From Aphrocallistes beatrix (taxonomy: Eukaryota; Porifera; Hexactinellida; Sceptrulophora; Aphrocallistidae): a DNA stretch of 64,000 nt. Of this stretch, positions 33,349 to 43,906 are shown piece by piece. The stretch spans positions 2,666,001 to 2,730,000 of the forward strand of contig OY725495.1 of assembly GCA_963281255.1 (NCBI GenBank). Reading direction: 5' to 3'. The position numbers and the translations under genes were made by a program. Under the pieces are notes generated by a model. It ran no database searches, was not told the origin of the DNA, and saw nothing but the letters and a program-made list of their open reading frames with translations. The stretch's first letter is position 1; every line of letters begins with the position of its first letter.

Positions 33349-34052
33349 TTAAAAAAGGTGACAATGGCGTCATAATTCCATGATGGGTCAATTTTTCGTC
33401 TCAGGTCAGAACCTAGTGGAGCCATAGCCAAAAGACTCCCACATGCCAAAAATCAGCTTTCTGTGCCTGCTAGTTTCATCAATCAATTCGTTACAGATTC
33501 AGTTCAAACACTGATGAAAATAGGAATTAATCCCTTTCTCGAGATAGACGTTAATAACATACTTATAAATCGAAATGATCTGAGAAACAGCTAGTCGCAC
33601 AGAACAGATTTTTGGCCCACCCGAGTATTTTGTCCCTGGCTCGAGCAATTTCGAGTCCCAGAAAAAATGTCAACTCATCATGGAATTATGATGCCATTTT
33701 CACCTTTTTGTAATTATAAATATTCAATTTTTTTGGCAAAACTAACCTTTTTAATTGAAGTGTAAAATAACATTCCTCAAATGATTATAGCATCAAATGC
33801 ACACAGTGCATCCCAGCAGCGTAGCGTAACTAAATAGGCTTGTAAATTTTTGTATTCGAGTAAATCATGTGAAATCCGATTTATATCTCTTATTGTATAT
33901 GAGAATCTGCCAGTCGCACTGCGCGAACGAGCAAAGCTCGCTTGCACTATGATATAATTTTGCAAATCTAATATCCTTATCCTATACATACTAAGGATTT
34001 TATTTATATCCGTTTTATTCTAATTACTAGCAAACGTTGACACTTCGTATTT

Positions 34053-37000
34053 ATGGCAACTGATAATATTGGTCCAAGTGATTTATCTCCGTCAATGCAT
34101 GCTTCATTCTTATTCTCTCAACAGAAGAACGAATCAGCACCACTCATAAAAATACGAAGTACTGAAAACTATCCTCCTACCAAAATCGATGATATTACAT
34201 TTCCAAGTGGAGACTATTTTGCCGCTTCACCAAACCTTTTGCTCCAATTTCGAGCACTTTTCTATCAAAGAATTAATATTCAGAAACGTAGATACTGTAC
34301 TAATATATGCCAAATTTTTGTTCCTCTATTTTTAATTTTGGTTATTGGTTTCTTCCAACTTCTCACAGATTCTATTTTGAACCAAGCCGATATTATCCTC
34401 CCTAGTAGTGACATAATGCCGCTTCCAGTTAGTCTTAATTTTACTGTTCCTTGCGCCATAGACATCTTAAATGACAATAGACCAACGAACTGTACAAATG
34501 ATTTCAGAATTCTTAAATATATCGTAGATAATCCTAGGACGTGTAAATTTCTTTTAAATTTCTTGAAAGATTTGAATCCTATCTTTATTAGTAATAATAA
34601 TGTTGACTGTTCTAACCCAAGACGATTATATCAAATTCTTCCACAATATTCTCTTTTTGAGTTACCTTATTATTTCTTTTCTTCCAATGACAATTCGGAA
34701 GAAATATATGGCTCTCTTAACCTAGATGGTAAAAAAAATGGTTTTTTAGGTTCATTTGTTGAAAAACAATATAAATTCAGTTTGAAATTTGATATAAATC
34801 CAAAGTTCGATGACCCATTTTTTAATGATCACGCTTTATTTTCAAATAAAACTGTTGATAATATATACCTCCCATTCTTTGTTAATTTAAACACTTCCAA
34901 TTCCGATAATTCCTTATTAGCTATATATAAACATATGCTCAATTTCAGAGATCTGAAAGGTAAGAATCAAAGTTTTATTGATGATTATTCTCAAAGGTTC
35001 AAAACCTCTCCTGCTAATCAGGACCATTACTTTGCTACTCTAAGTTTTGTTCAAAAAAAGAATTTTGAATATATTCCACCTTTCAGTGCACTACATATAA
35101 ATAAATTTAATTCTACTTTTCTTGACGTTCTTATTATTAGTCCCAAATTTCAATTATCTTTGATTAATTATGAAACCCATCGTGGTAATCAATTATTAAA
35201 CCTTCTTTGTAATAATTTATTGAATTCGATATCCAACCTTTCACTGACAAATCGCATCAATACCTGGATGTTTCAAATTCCAGAGCGCGGAAATGTATTT
35301 AATTTAAATATCTTTAACTTAGTTGGGAATTTATTATTTCCGCTATTGACGACATTAATTATGCCCCTTTTTGTAAATACACTTGTACATGATAAAGAAG
35401 GTAAACATTTGATTATGATGAAACAATCAACCCTACATGAATTTTCATATCTTATTATTAATTTTGTCTATTTTTTTGTCGTTTATATTTTGACTCTATT
35501 TCCAGCCTTTGTTTCAACCCTTGCATTTGAAATACGTATCTTTAGACATTCAAGCTTTGTATTGTTGTTTATTATTCATTTTATATGGGGATGTTCACTG
35601 ATTTCTTTGGCTCTATTTTTCAGTATATTCTTCAATCGAGCTAGAACTGCAGTAAATTTCACCTATATTGTCGTTGTATTAGGAGTTATCATTTCATTTT
35701 TATTTAGTCTAATGTCCACTTTTCATGAATCAATAACTTCCAATTTTATATACATGTTATATCCACCTTTTGCCTATTATAGAGTTTTGTTTTTACTCAA
35801 CTATCGATGCCAACAGTATCAATGTTTTCAACTTGATGTTTTTTCTTCTTGGAATACGCTGGTACAATCTATTTTTTTCTTGTCCTTGGGGTCGCTTTTG
35901 GTTTTTTTCTTAAGCATCTATTTGTTAATGGTTTTCCCTAATGAAAATGGCAATCGAAAACACCCATTGTTTTGTCTGTTATATATTTGTCGCTTATTTA
36001 ACTTCAACATTGTTTCTAAATATGTTATCCCATATTCTAAACAACCCAAAAATTACGAAAAAATGACCTGTTATCCTAAGCGAAATCCAGTAGAATCGAA
36101 AGAATTCCCGATATGTATGTATCGTTTAAGAAAAGTATACAAGACTGGCAAGAGATCACATATAGCAGTTAAAGGATTTACTCTCCAAGTTCAAACTAAT
36201 GAATGTTTTGGGTTGTTAGGATCAAACGGGGCTGGAAAGACAACATTAATTTCGATGTTGACTGGGGTAGTTGCACCATCGAGTGGATCGGCATTCATTA
36301 ATGAGTATTCTTTAAAAGGTAATATTTTGAAAATATATAAAAAATTGGGTTACTGTCCCCAAAATGATATTCTTTATCCCGAATTAACTAGTGCTGAGCA
36401 TATATTATTTTATTCTAGATTAAAAGGTGTTAAAATTAAATATGAAAAGCACGTTTTAAATGATATTCTTAAAATTTCCAAATTGTTAAACTTTAGAAAT
36501 GTCAAAGTGAATGTTCTCAGTGGTGGCTTGAAGAGGAGGCTGTCAATTGCGTTATCCATAATCAATAATCCGACCATATTAATTCTGGATGAACCTACAG
36601 CTGGGCTTGATCCTCTTTCACGTAATCATGTATGGAACCTGATTAAACATTTGAGAAAAGATCGAGCCATCATTATAACTACCCACAACATGGAGGAAGC
36701 TGATACTCTTTGTACCAAGATTGGAATTCTTCATTTCGGTATACTTAGAGCAGTGGGCACACTGTTAGAATTAAAAAATATATATACACAAGGATATGAA
36801 ATAAAAATTATTCCTAATCCAGACTCAATTTGTGAGATAAGAGAACATGTACATATATCCCTTCCTCAGGCCAAATTTATAGACTATCAGGGCGATTTTT
36901 TGTTTTATAAAATACCCAATGACCAAGTAGATAATTTGTTGTTGTTTAAGCTTATTGCTAACCTCAGCAAATTGTCTCTTATTAACGACTGGGAAGTCAG

Positions 37001-37118
37001 AAGTAGTAGTTTAGAAGACGTTTTACTGAATGTTTCAGATCATATAATTGACAAAAGAGATGCAATACTTCAACCCACTATCTTCACAAAGAAATGTTTA
37101 TTTTGTTTAAAATGTTAA
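34053..37118 (+). CDS. ABCA-type half ABC transporter, single exon
   Basis: The 1,021-residue protein is one membrane half plus one ATPase; ABCA proteins move lipids across membranes, but the substrate here is unknown. An N-terminal tail is followed by a membrane segment (about 87-105), a large Cys- and Asn-glycosylation-rich loop (about 110-420) and about six membrane segments (423-630, including VHDKEGKHLIMMKQ, typical of ABCA). The ATPase domain has Walker A GSNGAGKT (723-730), Q-loop Gln770, signature LSGG (822-825), Walker B ILILDEP with Asp846 and Glu847, and His878. SSLEDVLLNV (985-994) is an ABCA tail motif. An in-frame TGA lies five codons before the ATG. Classical ABCA proteins have two such halves; here neither a second half nor introns are seen. 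The surrounding DNA is all transposons. Confidence 0.93.
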   Translation: MATDNIGPSDLSPSMHASFLFSQQKNESAPLIKIRSTENYPPTKIDDITFPSGDYFAASPNLLLQFRALFYQRINIQKRRYCTNICQIFVPLFLILVIGFFQLLTDSILNQADIILPSSDIMPLPVSLNFTVPCAIDILNDNRPTNCTNDFRILKYIVDNPRTCKFLLNFLKDLNPIFISNNNVDCSNPRRLYQILPQYSLFELPYYFFSSNDNSEEIYGSLNLDGKKNGFLGSFVEKQYKFSLKFDINPKFDDPFFNDHALFSNKTVDNIYLPFFVNLNTSNSDNSLLAIYKHMLNFRDLKGKNQSFIDDYSQRFKTSPANQDHYFATLSFVQKKNFEYIPPFSALHINKFNSTFLDVLIISPKFQLSLINYETHRGNQLLNLLCNNLLNSISNLSLTNRINTWMFQIPERGNVFNLNIFNLVGNLLFPLLTTLIMPLFVNTLVHDKEGKHLIMMKQSTLHEFSYLIINFVYFFVVYILTLFPAFVSTLAFEIRIFRHSSFVLLFIIHFIWGCSLISLALFFSIFFNRARTAVNFTYIVVVLGVIISFLFSLMSTFHESITSNFIYMLYPPFAYYRVLFLLNYRCQQYQCFQLDVFSSWNTLVQSIFFLSLGSLLVFFLSIYLLMVFPNENGNRKHPLFCLLYICRLFNFNIVSKYVIPYSKQPKNYEKMTCYPKRNPVESKEFPICMYRLRKVYKTGKRSHIAVKGFTLQVQTNECFGLLGSNGAGKTTLISMLTGVVAPSSGSAFINEYSLKGNILKIYKKLGYCPQNDILYPELTSAEHILFYSRLKGVKIKYEKHVLNDILKISKLLNFRNVKVNVLSGGLKRRLSIALSIINNPTILILDEPTAGLDPLSRNHVWNLIKHLRKDRAIIITTHNMEEADTLCTKIGILHFGILRAVGTLLELKNIYTQGYEIKIIPNPDSICEIREHVHISLPQAKFIDYQGDFLFYKIPNDQVDNLLLFKLIANLSKLSLINDWEVRSSSLEDVLLNVSDHIIDKRDAILQPTIFTKKCLFCLKC

Positions 37119-37431
37119 TTTATTTATTTTCTATCGATTTATCATTTATATCTTGTCAATATTATTGAAACTATTGGAATTTGGGTAAATAACAGATTTA
37201 TTCTAAAGATTCACACTTAAATACATGTATATATATAATTTCTTTGCTTTAATAATATTATAGTATATCAGAGGTACCTATAAGGGATCTGTATGTTATT
37301 GGCTGCTCAGTAAGTGATTTATATTCATGGCAGGGATTTACTTACACTTACTACCTTTTTATTTTTTTGGAGGAAAAAAAGGTAGTAAGTTGTCTGGACA
37401 CCTTGAGAAAGTGGACATGGTTAACACTAAG
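37119..37431. other. 3' flank of the ABC gene
   Basis: AT-rich sequence without a canonical AATAAA close to the stop. It contains the hairpin at 37346-37390 and no other recognisable feature. Confidence 0.5.
37346..37390. repeat. short perfect hairpin
   Basis: ACTTACTACCTTTTT (37346-37360) is followed after 15 bases by its exact complement AAAAAGGTAGTAAGT. A 15-bp stem 230 bases after the ABC stop could be a tiny MITE or a transcript hairpin. Confidence 0.6.
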
Positions 37432-38521
37432 CATAGCCTACTGTATATAAGGCCTGCCATCTACTTGAAAAATCTGGACTAGGGATGCACTAGTGGACGA
37501 TTATTATAATGAACCACAACTTTTAATAATGATTTTATCACTAGCTTAATCAATGAGCATACATTATGTGAAGCTGTTTCCCCCATATTCTCTATCACAA
37601 ATATTTAACCTAGCCTCCATAATCCTTCTCAGCAGCAGATCACTTTCCATTTTAAGATGCAAGAACTCAGTAGAGACATTTGACCGACGTTTCGATTCCC
37701 GTCCTCCATCCAAAGGATCCTGTTGAAGGAGATACATACAAAACCAAAAGTGGGGACTGGAGCTAAACCATATTGCCTTTCATGGTGTCCTCTTAATTGC
37801 TCGTCGATATCTAAAATACACGGACTCTGTTCTCTGGAGTACAAGGAGACTCCTAGCTTAGAAATATGAAATTGAGGAGAGAGAAGTACCTTGTCAGGAA
37901 TTTGCAAGCTCTAAAAGGTAAGTATATTTGCTTTCAAGTAATACTAGCAAATTGTATTTGTTCCATCTGACAATGGTATCCGAATTATTATATTCTGGCA
38001 AATCTTAAAAACATCTCGGAGGATGTCATAGACAGCGAATGGGTCCTATCGCCAAGGGGGTGATACTTTGAAAATAATTGTTTAAAATTTGTGGGGAAAT
38101 TTCTGGGTTATATTTCACATGCAGGTCGCTTGGCCATAGCAATACCAATACTGATAATTATATATGTATTTCAATGAAGTATTTATTTCAGTAAACACAG
38201 GGGGGAGCTCCCCGACCTTCGGTGTCTATGATGTTTTCTCGTTTATCCTGAAATAGTCATTTTATCTACATATGTAGAGGATGCGTCAAAAGCAACAAGG
38301 AATAATTTGTATTATTGAAAATTGTTCTACGAGAGATCTAATCTGCAAAGTAAAAGTTAATTGTATCTCACAGCTTTCAATAAATAAGTGCAACATTTTA
38401 GTTCAGTTTAAATTCAGAAGATTATCTAGTAATAGTTTACTATGATCATGGCCGGCGCTATCCAAACAATATTCTTCATAAGTCATGAAATTTATATCTA
38501 AGGAAGTTCTTCGGTCTAAAT

Positions 38522-38733
38522 CAGGGTTGCCGTGGGAATGGGAATCCCCATAGGATTCCTATGGGGATTCACACAGGGTCCTAAGGAGATTCCCACAGGG
38601 TCCTCCCATAGGATTGCTGTAGGAATCCTCATGGGGATTCCCATAGGATTCCTATGGGAGTCCCCATGGGGATTCCCACAAGAATTCTATGGGGATGGGA
38701 TCGAATGGGAATTTCATTCCCACGGCAACCCTG
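38522..38733. mobile_element. hAT-type MITE filled with a hairpin minisatellite
   Basis: Ends CAGGGTTGCCGTGGGAATG and CATTCCCACGGCAACCCTG, 212 bp. The flanks GTCTAAAT and GTATAAAT match at 7 of 8. The interior is about five copies of palindromic units such as CCCATAGGATTCCTATGGGG. Confidence 0.85.
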
Positions 38734-38797
38734 GTATAAATGCATTTGTATTCAATACAGCAAAGACCCTAGCGCAAAAATAGTTGCATTACAGTTC

Positions 38798-38945
38798 AGG
38801 GTTGGGGTCAATTACAATTATAATTGTGTAATTAGTAATTAATTACAATTACACTGTAATTGAAGTGTAGTTGTAATTGAAAATTTTACTTACCTTGAAA
38901 TTGATTCGTGATTATAATTGAACAAATGTAATTGACCCTATTGTT
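38798..38945. repeat. AATTACAATTA palindromic tract
   Basis: GGGTCAATTACAATTATAAT at the left and GTAATTGACCC at the right surround a run of TAATTACAATTAC units. It is probably a small palindromic transposon. A similar TAATTAGTGAAAATCG tract is at 43252-43304. Confidence 0.5.
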
Positions 38946-39160
38946 GTTACCCGACTTTTGAAATTATTAACCATTTAATTCAGTTTTGTAGATATTATTA
39001 CTTGTTGACCTCTTTTCTAGAAACAGACCCTTGGAACATCATTTTGGACTGTTCATGTGATGTCTGTTTCGAGCTATCAAATCTCATATTTTGAAATATT
39101 GAAACGGACGTATTCATATTTTCTATTCACAATGTGTACTTGTACAGAGCGAGCGAGTAG

Positions 39161-39194
39161 GAGAAAGAAAGAAAGAAAGAAAGAAAGAAGAAAA
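39161..39194. repeat. (GAAA)n microsatellite
   Basis: A run of about eight GAAA units. Confidence 0.95.
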
Positions 39195-40030
39195 GTATTG
39201 AAGATCTTTTTATTGCCATTTTAACCTTTCTATTATGTAATATGATACATGTTGTTCTTAATAATTCATTAAATATGTTCAAAATAAAATATTAACTGTA
39301 TTAGAATAGGGAATAATGGAAAACAGACTAAGGCGAAGTTATTTAATGGCCTAATTGGTTAATATACACATTCTTAGAATTTTAATCTCCCGTCCTCTAC
39401 CGCATCCCTGGTACATTAGATGTTAGGCCTTATATAGAGTAGGCTATGCACTAAGAAATTTCTGATTCTAAAATTAATCATACATGTCTACAAATCGCTT
39501 GAATTAGTCACCCCACCCCAACTATACTAAATGTCGGTCAAAAAATAGGTAGCAATTTTAAAAAAGTGAGTTCAATCGTGCTTAGGAATCCGAAATTTGA
39601 GAATATTATCCTATATTTTGTTATTTATCGATTTAGGCATATGAAAATTTTATGGGACTGGGATTAGGAGCATGTCTCTGGAAAACTATAATACGCTGCC
39701 CCAGCAATTTAGGCGCTGCTGCCCCTAAGTAAATTTAAATCTCGTTCACCACAGTTCCAAGATGAGTGTTAGTGTCCGGCTGTAATTTCTATCCTTGCAA
39801 GATATACAAAATAACTGTTGCAGTTTATGGCCGTGCCTGGTGTGCACGCGTGCACACTGGTTTATGAGCGTGCCAGTATTTATTTGGGTCATGTGGTAAG
39901 ATTATAACCTAATAATGTTTATAGGAGTTACATTATTAGTACGATACTGACTAGATTATATACAGACCCGAAATAACCATGATATATCCTTCTTGAATGA
40001 GCTCTATTATCAAAACCAATATTAAATATA

Positions 40031-40165
40031 CACTGCTTGAACAAAAGTATTCATACACCCCATAATTCCCCATACAAATAGTTGTAATACTGATTTATTT
40101 AGCGTTTCAAGAATATTTAATTTGTGAGAGATACACTTAATTTGACTTCAAATTCGAATTCTCCG
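40031..40165. mobile_element. half of a Tc1/mariner MITE
   Basis: CACTGCTTGAACAAAAGTAT and the following 110 bases match the left half of the complete MITE at 55048-55524. The right half is absent, and the hAT coding sequence starts directly after it. Confidence 0.75.
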
Positions 40166-40838
40166 CATTCAAATCTGTTTTTAAGGGATACAATGTCAAG
40201 CGACATTACTCTACGAGACACGCTGGCAATTTCGACATGCTCAACAGTCAGATGAGAATTGATCGAGTGAACTCGCTGAAACAGAACATGATCGGTCAGC
40301 AATCTTTCTTCAAAGCTGCAAGACAGAGTTCTGAGGCAGCTACAAAAGTCAGCTTTTTGATAACAGAAGCAATAGCGAAGAGAGGGAAACCATTATCTGA
40401 TGGAGAATTTGTAAAAGACTGTTTGGACATATTTACATCTGTGATATGTCCTGACAAAAGGTCGAACCAGCCTTTCATCTCAGACCGTTGCTAGAAGAGT
40501 GGGCGACCTAGCAGCCAATATTCAAAATATTCTGATTCACAGACTTGGTGCCTGTCAATTTTATAGTTTAGCCATCGATGAAAGCACAGATGTGTGTGAT
40601 ACAGCTCAACTTGCAATATTTATAAGAGGAGTCACCAAAGGTTTTGAAGTCATTGAAGAACTACTCGACCTATGTCCGATGAAAGGCACAACAACTGGGC
40701 AAGACATTTTCAACGAAGTAAAACATGTAATGATGAAATTCAATCTAAGTCTGGACAAAGTTTGTGGCATAACAACTGATGGAGCCCCTGCGATGATAGG
40801 AAAGCATAAAGGATTCACTAGTCTAATGCTTAAATATA

Positions 40839-41426
40839 CAGGGTGGTCCACAGATAATATACTGATTTAAAAATGTTATATTTCAGGAACTTCATCTCAG
40901 ATCTTTAGGAATGACTACTCGTTTTATTTCCCAAACTTATACATTTTGATATTAACTAGCAAAAATCCCGTAAGATTATGTCTTTGCGTTTAGAGACTGA
41001 AATGAAAGTCACCATTGTGAAATGGTACTATGAAAAAGTTAAGAGTATAGTCAGAACACAGAGCACTTTCAAGACAATTTAAGTGTAAACAGCTCCATGT
41101 GGACAAATAATCAGGAATCTTGTTAATAAATTCGAGGAGAATGGTTCAGTTGCCAATAAACCAGCACCAGGTCCAGTTTTCACTGCTAGAACCATCCTTT
41201 GTGTTCTGACTATACTCTTAACATTTTCATAGTACCATTTCACAATGGTGACTTTCATTTCAGTCTCTAAAAGCAATGACATAATCTAACGGGATTTTTG
41301 CTAGTAAATATCAAAATGTATAAGTTTGGGCAATAAAACGAGTGATCATTCCAAAAAATCTGAGATGAAGTTACTGAAATATGACATTTTTAAATCAATA
41401 GAGTAGATTATCAGTGGACCACCCTG
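40839..41426. mobile_element. mariner-type MITE, 588 bp
   Basis: Ends CAGGGTGGTCCAC and GTGGACCACCCTG are flanked by TA. The arms are nearly palindromic throughout. It interrupts the hAT frame after GFTSLMLKY. Confidence 0.88.
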
Positions 41427-42017
41427 TATATCTCATGAAGTCATTACACATCACTGCATCATTCACCAACAACAGCTGTGTGCAAAAACCCTGGAGATGA
41501 AACATGTGATGGAAAAAGTTGTTTCTACAGTAAATTTCATAAGATCTAAAGGACTCAATCACAGACAATTCCAAGCCTTTCTTACAGGGTAGGATCAGAC
41601 CACGACGATGTCATTTATTTCAGCCATGTTCGCTGGCTCAGCAGAGCGGCCACTCTGGCCAGATTCTGTTCCCTACTTGAAGAAATAAAATCCTTTATGA
41701 AGAGCAAAGAAAAGGATGTAAGTTTCATGGAAGATGATCAATGGTTGAATGACTTGGCATTTCTAGTTGATATTACCAAGTATCTTGCGGAACTTAATGT
41801 GAAACTACAAGGAAAGGAACAATATGTCAACAAACTGTATGAGCATGTACAAGCGTTCATTCAGAAATTAGAATTGATTCAGAAACAGTTGATGAACAAG
41901 AAAGTTGTGCATTTCACAACTCTATCTACTAGGGATGGAACGACAGTCAAGTATGAAAAGTATTCTGCACTCATTGGAATTCTAAGCAATGAATTTGAAC
42001 AAAGGTTTGCGGGTTTC

Positions 42018-42570
42018 AGGGACACCAAGGGGGGGGGGCAGGGGGGGCACGTGCCCCCCCCCTATAATTAGTGGTGGGGGGAGGGGGCACCAATTTCCGA
42101 CAGGAATACATGCGTCATTCATTTGTCCATGCCTTCGCACTATTTACTAGGCTTCTATTATATCGATAAACAGGTTTCTCTAATTTAATAGTGTACACCA
42201 ATATTTAAGTGTAATAAAATAACAGTAAGTGTAAGAAAATAACATAATATGTATATATATATATACAGTCAGGGTCGGTTATTATGAACACCTTGGGGAC
42301 CAAAAAGTATGTTCATAATAGAGAGACTTCATATTAAGCGAACTGGACCTAATACAAATCCTATGGAACCTGTTGAATTTGGACCAGAGAGTTAGTTCAT
42401 AATAAACGACTGTTCATAATAAGCGAACCTGACTGTATATATATATATGTACTATATACCTATTAGTTCTCATTGGTGGGTAATCTGTACCCAAAAAATG
42501 TTGGTGCCCCACTGGAAATGATTTGTGCCCCCAAGGTGCCCCCCAATGGCGGCGTCCTGGCGCCGCCTCT
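42018..42570. mobile_element. G/C-rich-ended insertion in the hAT gene
   Basis: A stretch with runs of G and C (CAGGGGGGGCACGTGCCCCC) separates EFEQRFAGFR from CDELKLFSDQF, which should be adjacent. Its right part is also C-rich (GGTGCCCCCCAATGG). I could not fix the exact ends or a duplication. It contains a pogo MITE. Confidence 0.6.
42266..42435. mobile_element. pogo/Tigger-type MITE, 170 bp
   Basis: Ends CAGTCAGGGTCGGTTATTAT and ATAATAAGCGAACCTGACTG are inverted and flanked by TA within an AT microsatellite. Confidence 0.88.
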
Positions 42571-43089
42571 GCCCGGAACACTGTGATGAACTCAAACTGT
42601 TTTCAGATCAATTTAGTATTGATGTTAATGATGCTCATACCATGTTCCAATTGGAACTAATTGACATTCAGAGTGACAGTGATTTGAAAAGAGCTTTCGC
42701 TGAACATGATCCTCAAACATTTTATCGTCAATATGTTACCTCAGTGTCCTATCCAAATCTCTCACAACATGCACTTCGTTTCATTGCACTGTTTGGAAGT
42801 ACATATTGCTGCGAACAGTTTTTTTCAAGAATGAAAAACGTTAAAACACATACGAGATCTAAATTGACAGACGAACATCTTAGAGGAATACTCCGTATCG
42901 CTACATCAAGTGTACCGGCAGACATTGACCACTTGTGTATGCAAAAACAATGCCAGACATCTCATTAAATTTCAAATACAAAGTAATCTATAGCTATAAT
43001 TAGACTTTCATTTGATTAATTGCAAATAAACTCAGTTCACATTTATTCATTGGTACTTTAAGTGAAATAAAGTGGAATGTGGCCCCTTG

Positions 43090-43113
43090 TTCGAAAAGGT
43101 TGGAAACCCCCTG
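43090..43113. repeat. right end of the hAT element
   Basis: TTCGAAAAGGTTGGAAACCC then CCTG is a typical hAT terminus (complement CAGGGGGTTTCCAACC), about 120 bp after the transposase stop. The matching left end is not found. Confidence 0.6.
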
Positions 43114-43251
43114 ATCTAACCAAATGACCCAAATAAATACTGGCACGCTCATACATTAGTGCGCACGTGTGCACACCAGTCACGGCCATAAACTGCAACA
43201 TAACCGTGAATTTTGTATATCAAGCAAATTTGCACCTAAGGTGTAATTGTA

Positions 43252-43304
43252 GTAATTGATTCGATTTTCACTAATTACTAATTAGTGAAAATCGAATCAA
43301 TTAC
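43252..43304. repeat. perfect AT-rich palindrome
   Basis: GTAATTGATTCGATTTTCAC and its exact complement meet around TAATTACTAATTA. One arm of the same sequence recurs at about 50996-51022. Confidence 0.85.
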
Positions 43305-43906
43305 TTTATATGAAAATTTAACTAGAAAGCAAGTTCTAAGGAAAATATATAATCTCGAAAATCTATTGTAAACAAAGTAAACAAATAATTTATCACATAG
43401 ATCCAAAATAGGATATTCGAAATCTATACGCCGCCCTAAAACCTTAGATTTTAGAGACTAGCTTTAGGGACTAGCTTTAGAGAGTAGCTTTCAACAGCTC
43501 TACTCTCTAAAGATAGTCTCTAAATTGATTTTTCCCGAAAATAAGTTACTTTAATTATTATACGAATTATTATATAACCTATTTAGTTGTACAGAATATA
43601 TTGTTTCAAATTATAATAAAAGTAGATATTGATTTTCCCACTAAATATTAATTAGGGTTCTGCGTCTTTAACTTCATTAGTGAAGGCTGCGGTCATAAAT
43701 TTTGAGTCAGAATGTAATAAAATTATCTGTTCAAGCCCAGATTTACACCCAGTTGTAAAGCCCTGTATATTAATCAAAAAAAATTCTGCCCAAATTTTTG
43801 TGGCTGGGACAGATTTGGTTATAGAAATATAGCTTCGAGATTCAAAAAGGTTGCAGAGCACTGACTTAGGGGGTTGCAATATTATTCGCTTCCAATATTA
43901 TAGTAA
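43305..43906. other. no recognisable gene
   Basis: It contains a cluster of short repeats of GACTAGCTTTAG (43450-43520). Otherwise I see nothing. Confidence 0.4.

Larger units (their letters stand above)
30782..33842. mobile_element. Helitron inverted dimer with two nested transposons
   Basis: It starts with a reverse 3' end (CAAGCGCGCTTCGTTTAC, host A at 30781). It continues through a reverse body (to about 33487), the linker with ACACTGATGAAAATAGG, then a forward body to a decayed 3' end (GGCTTG) before host T at 33843. A pogo MITE (31008-31295) and a TTAA element (31409-33348) lie in the first arm. No 5' terminus is present. Confidence 0.7.
37432..39448. mobile_element. CATAGCC-family element, 2.0 kb (MULE-like)
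   Basis: CATAGCCTACTGTATATAAG at the left and CTTATATAGAGTAGGCTATG at the right are inverted for about 55 bp. An exact 7-bp duplication CACTAAG flanks them (37425-37431, 39449-39455). It encodes nothing recognisable. A hAT MITE (38522-38733) and an AT-rich palindromic tract lie inside. Confidence 0.8.
40170..42968 (+). pseudogene. hAT transposase (GTF2IRD2/ZBED-like), interrupted
   Basis: The frame starts inside a zinc finger (FKGYNVKRHYSTRHAGNF). It continues with KQGKP-type motif KRGKPLSDGEF, then the RNase H part (FYSLAIDESTDVCD, VCGITTDGAPAMIG), VRWLSRAATLARF and the hAT C-terminal dimerisation block (ALRFIALFGSTYCCEQFFS). This order matches the hAT lineage that gave rise to vertebrate GTF2IRD2. 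Frameshifts lie near 40480 and 41588. A mariner MITE (40839-41426) and a GC-rich insertion (about 42018-42570) break it. The start is lost to a half MITE. Confidence 0.85.
39781..43225. mobile_element. inverted-repeat element enclosing the hAT remnant
   Basis: About 115 bp at 39781-39900 (GCAGTTTATGGCCGTGCC, GAGCGTGCCAGTATTTATTT) recurs inverted at 43118-43225. Both arms contain a palindrome-like GTGCACACGTGC-type core. The right arm abuts a hAT end. The arms are probably the two halves of one MITE split by the hAT element, because the sequences just inside them (GTGGTAAGAT and, inverted, TTGGTTAGAT) correspond. Confidence 0.6.
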
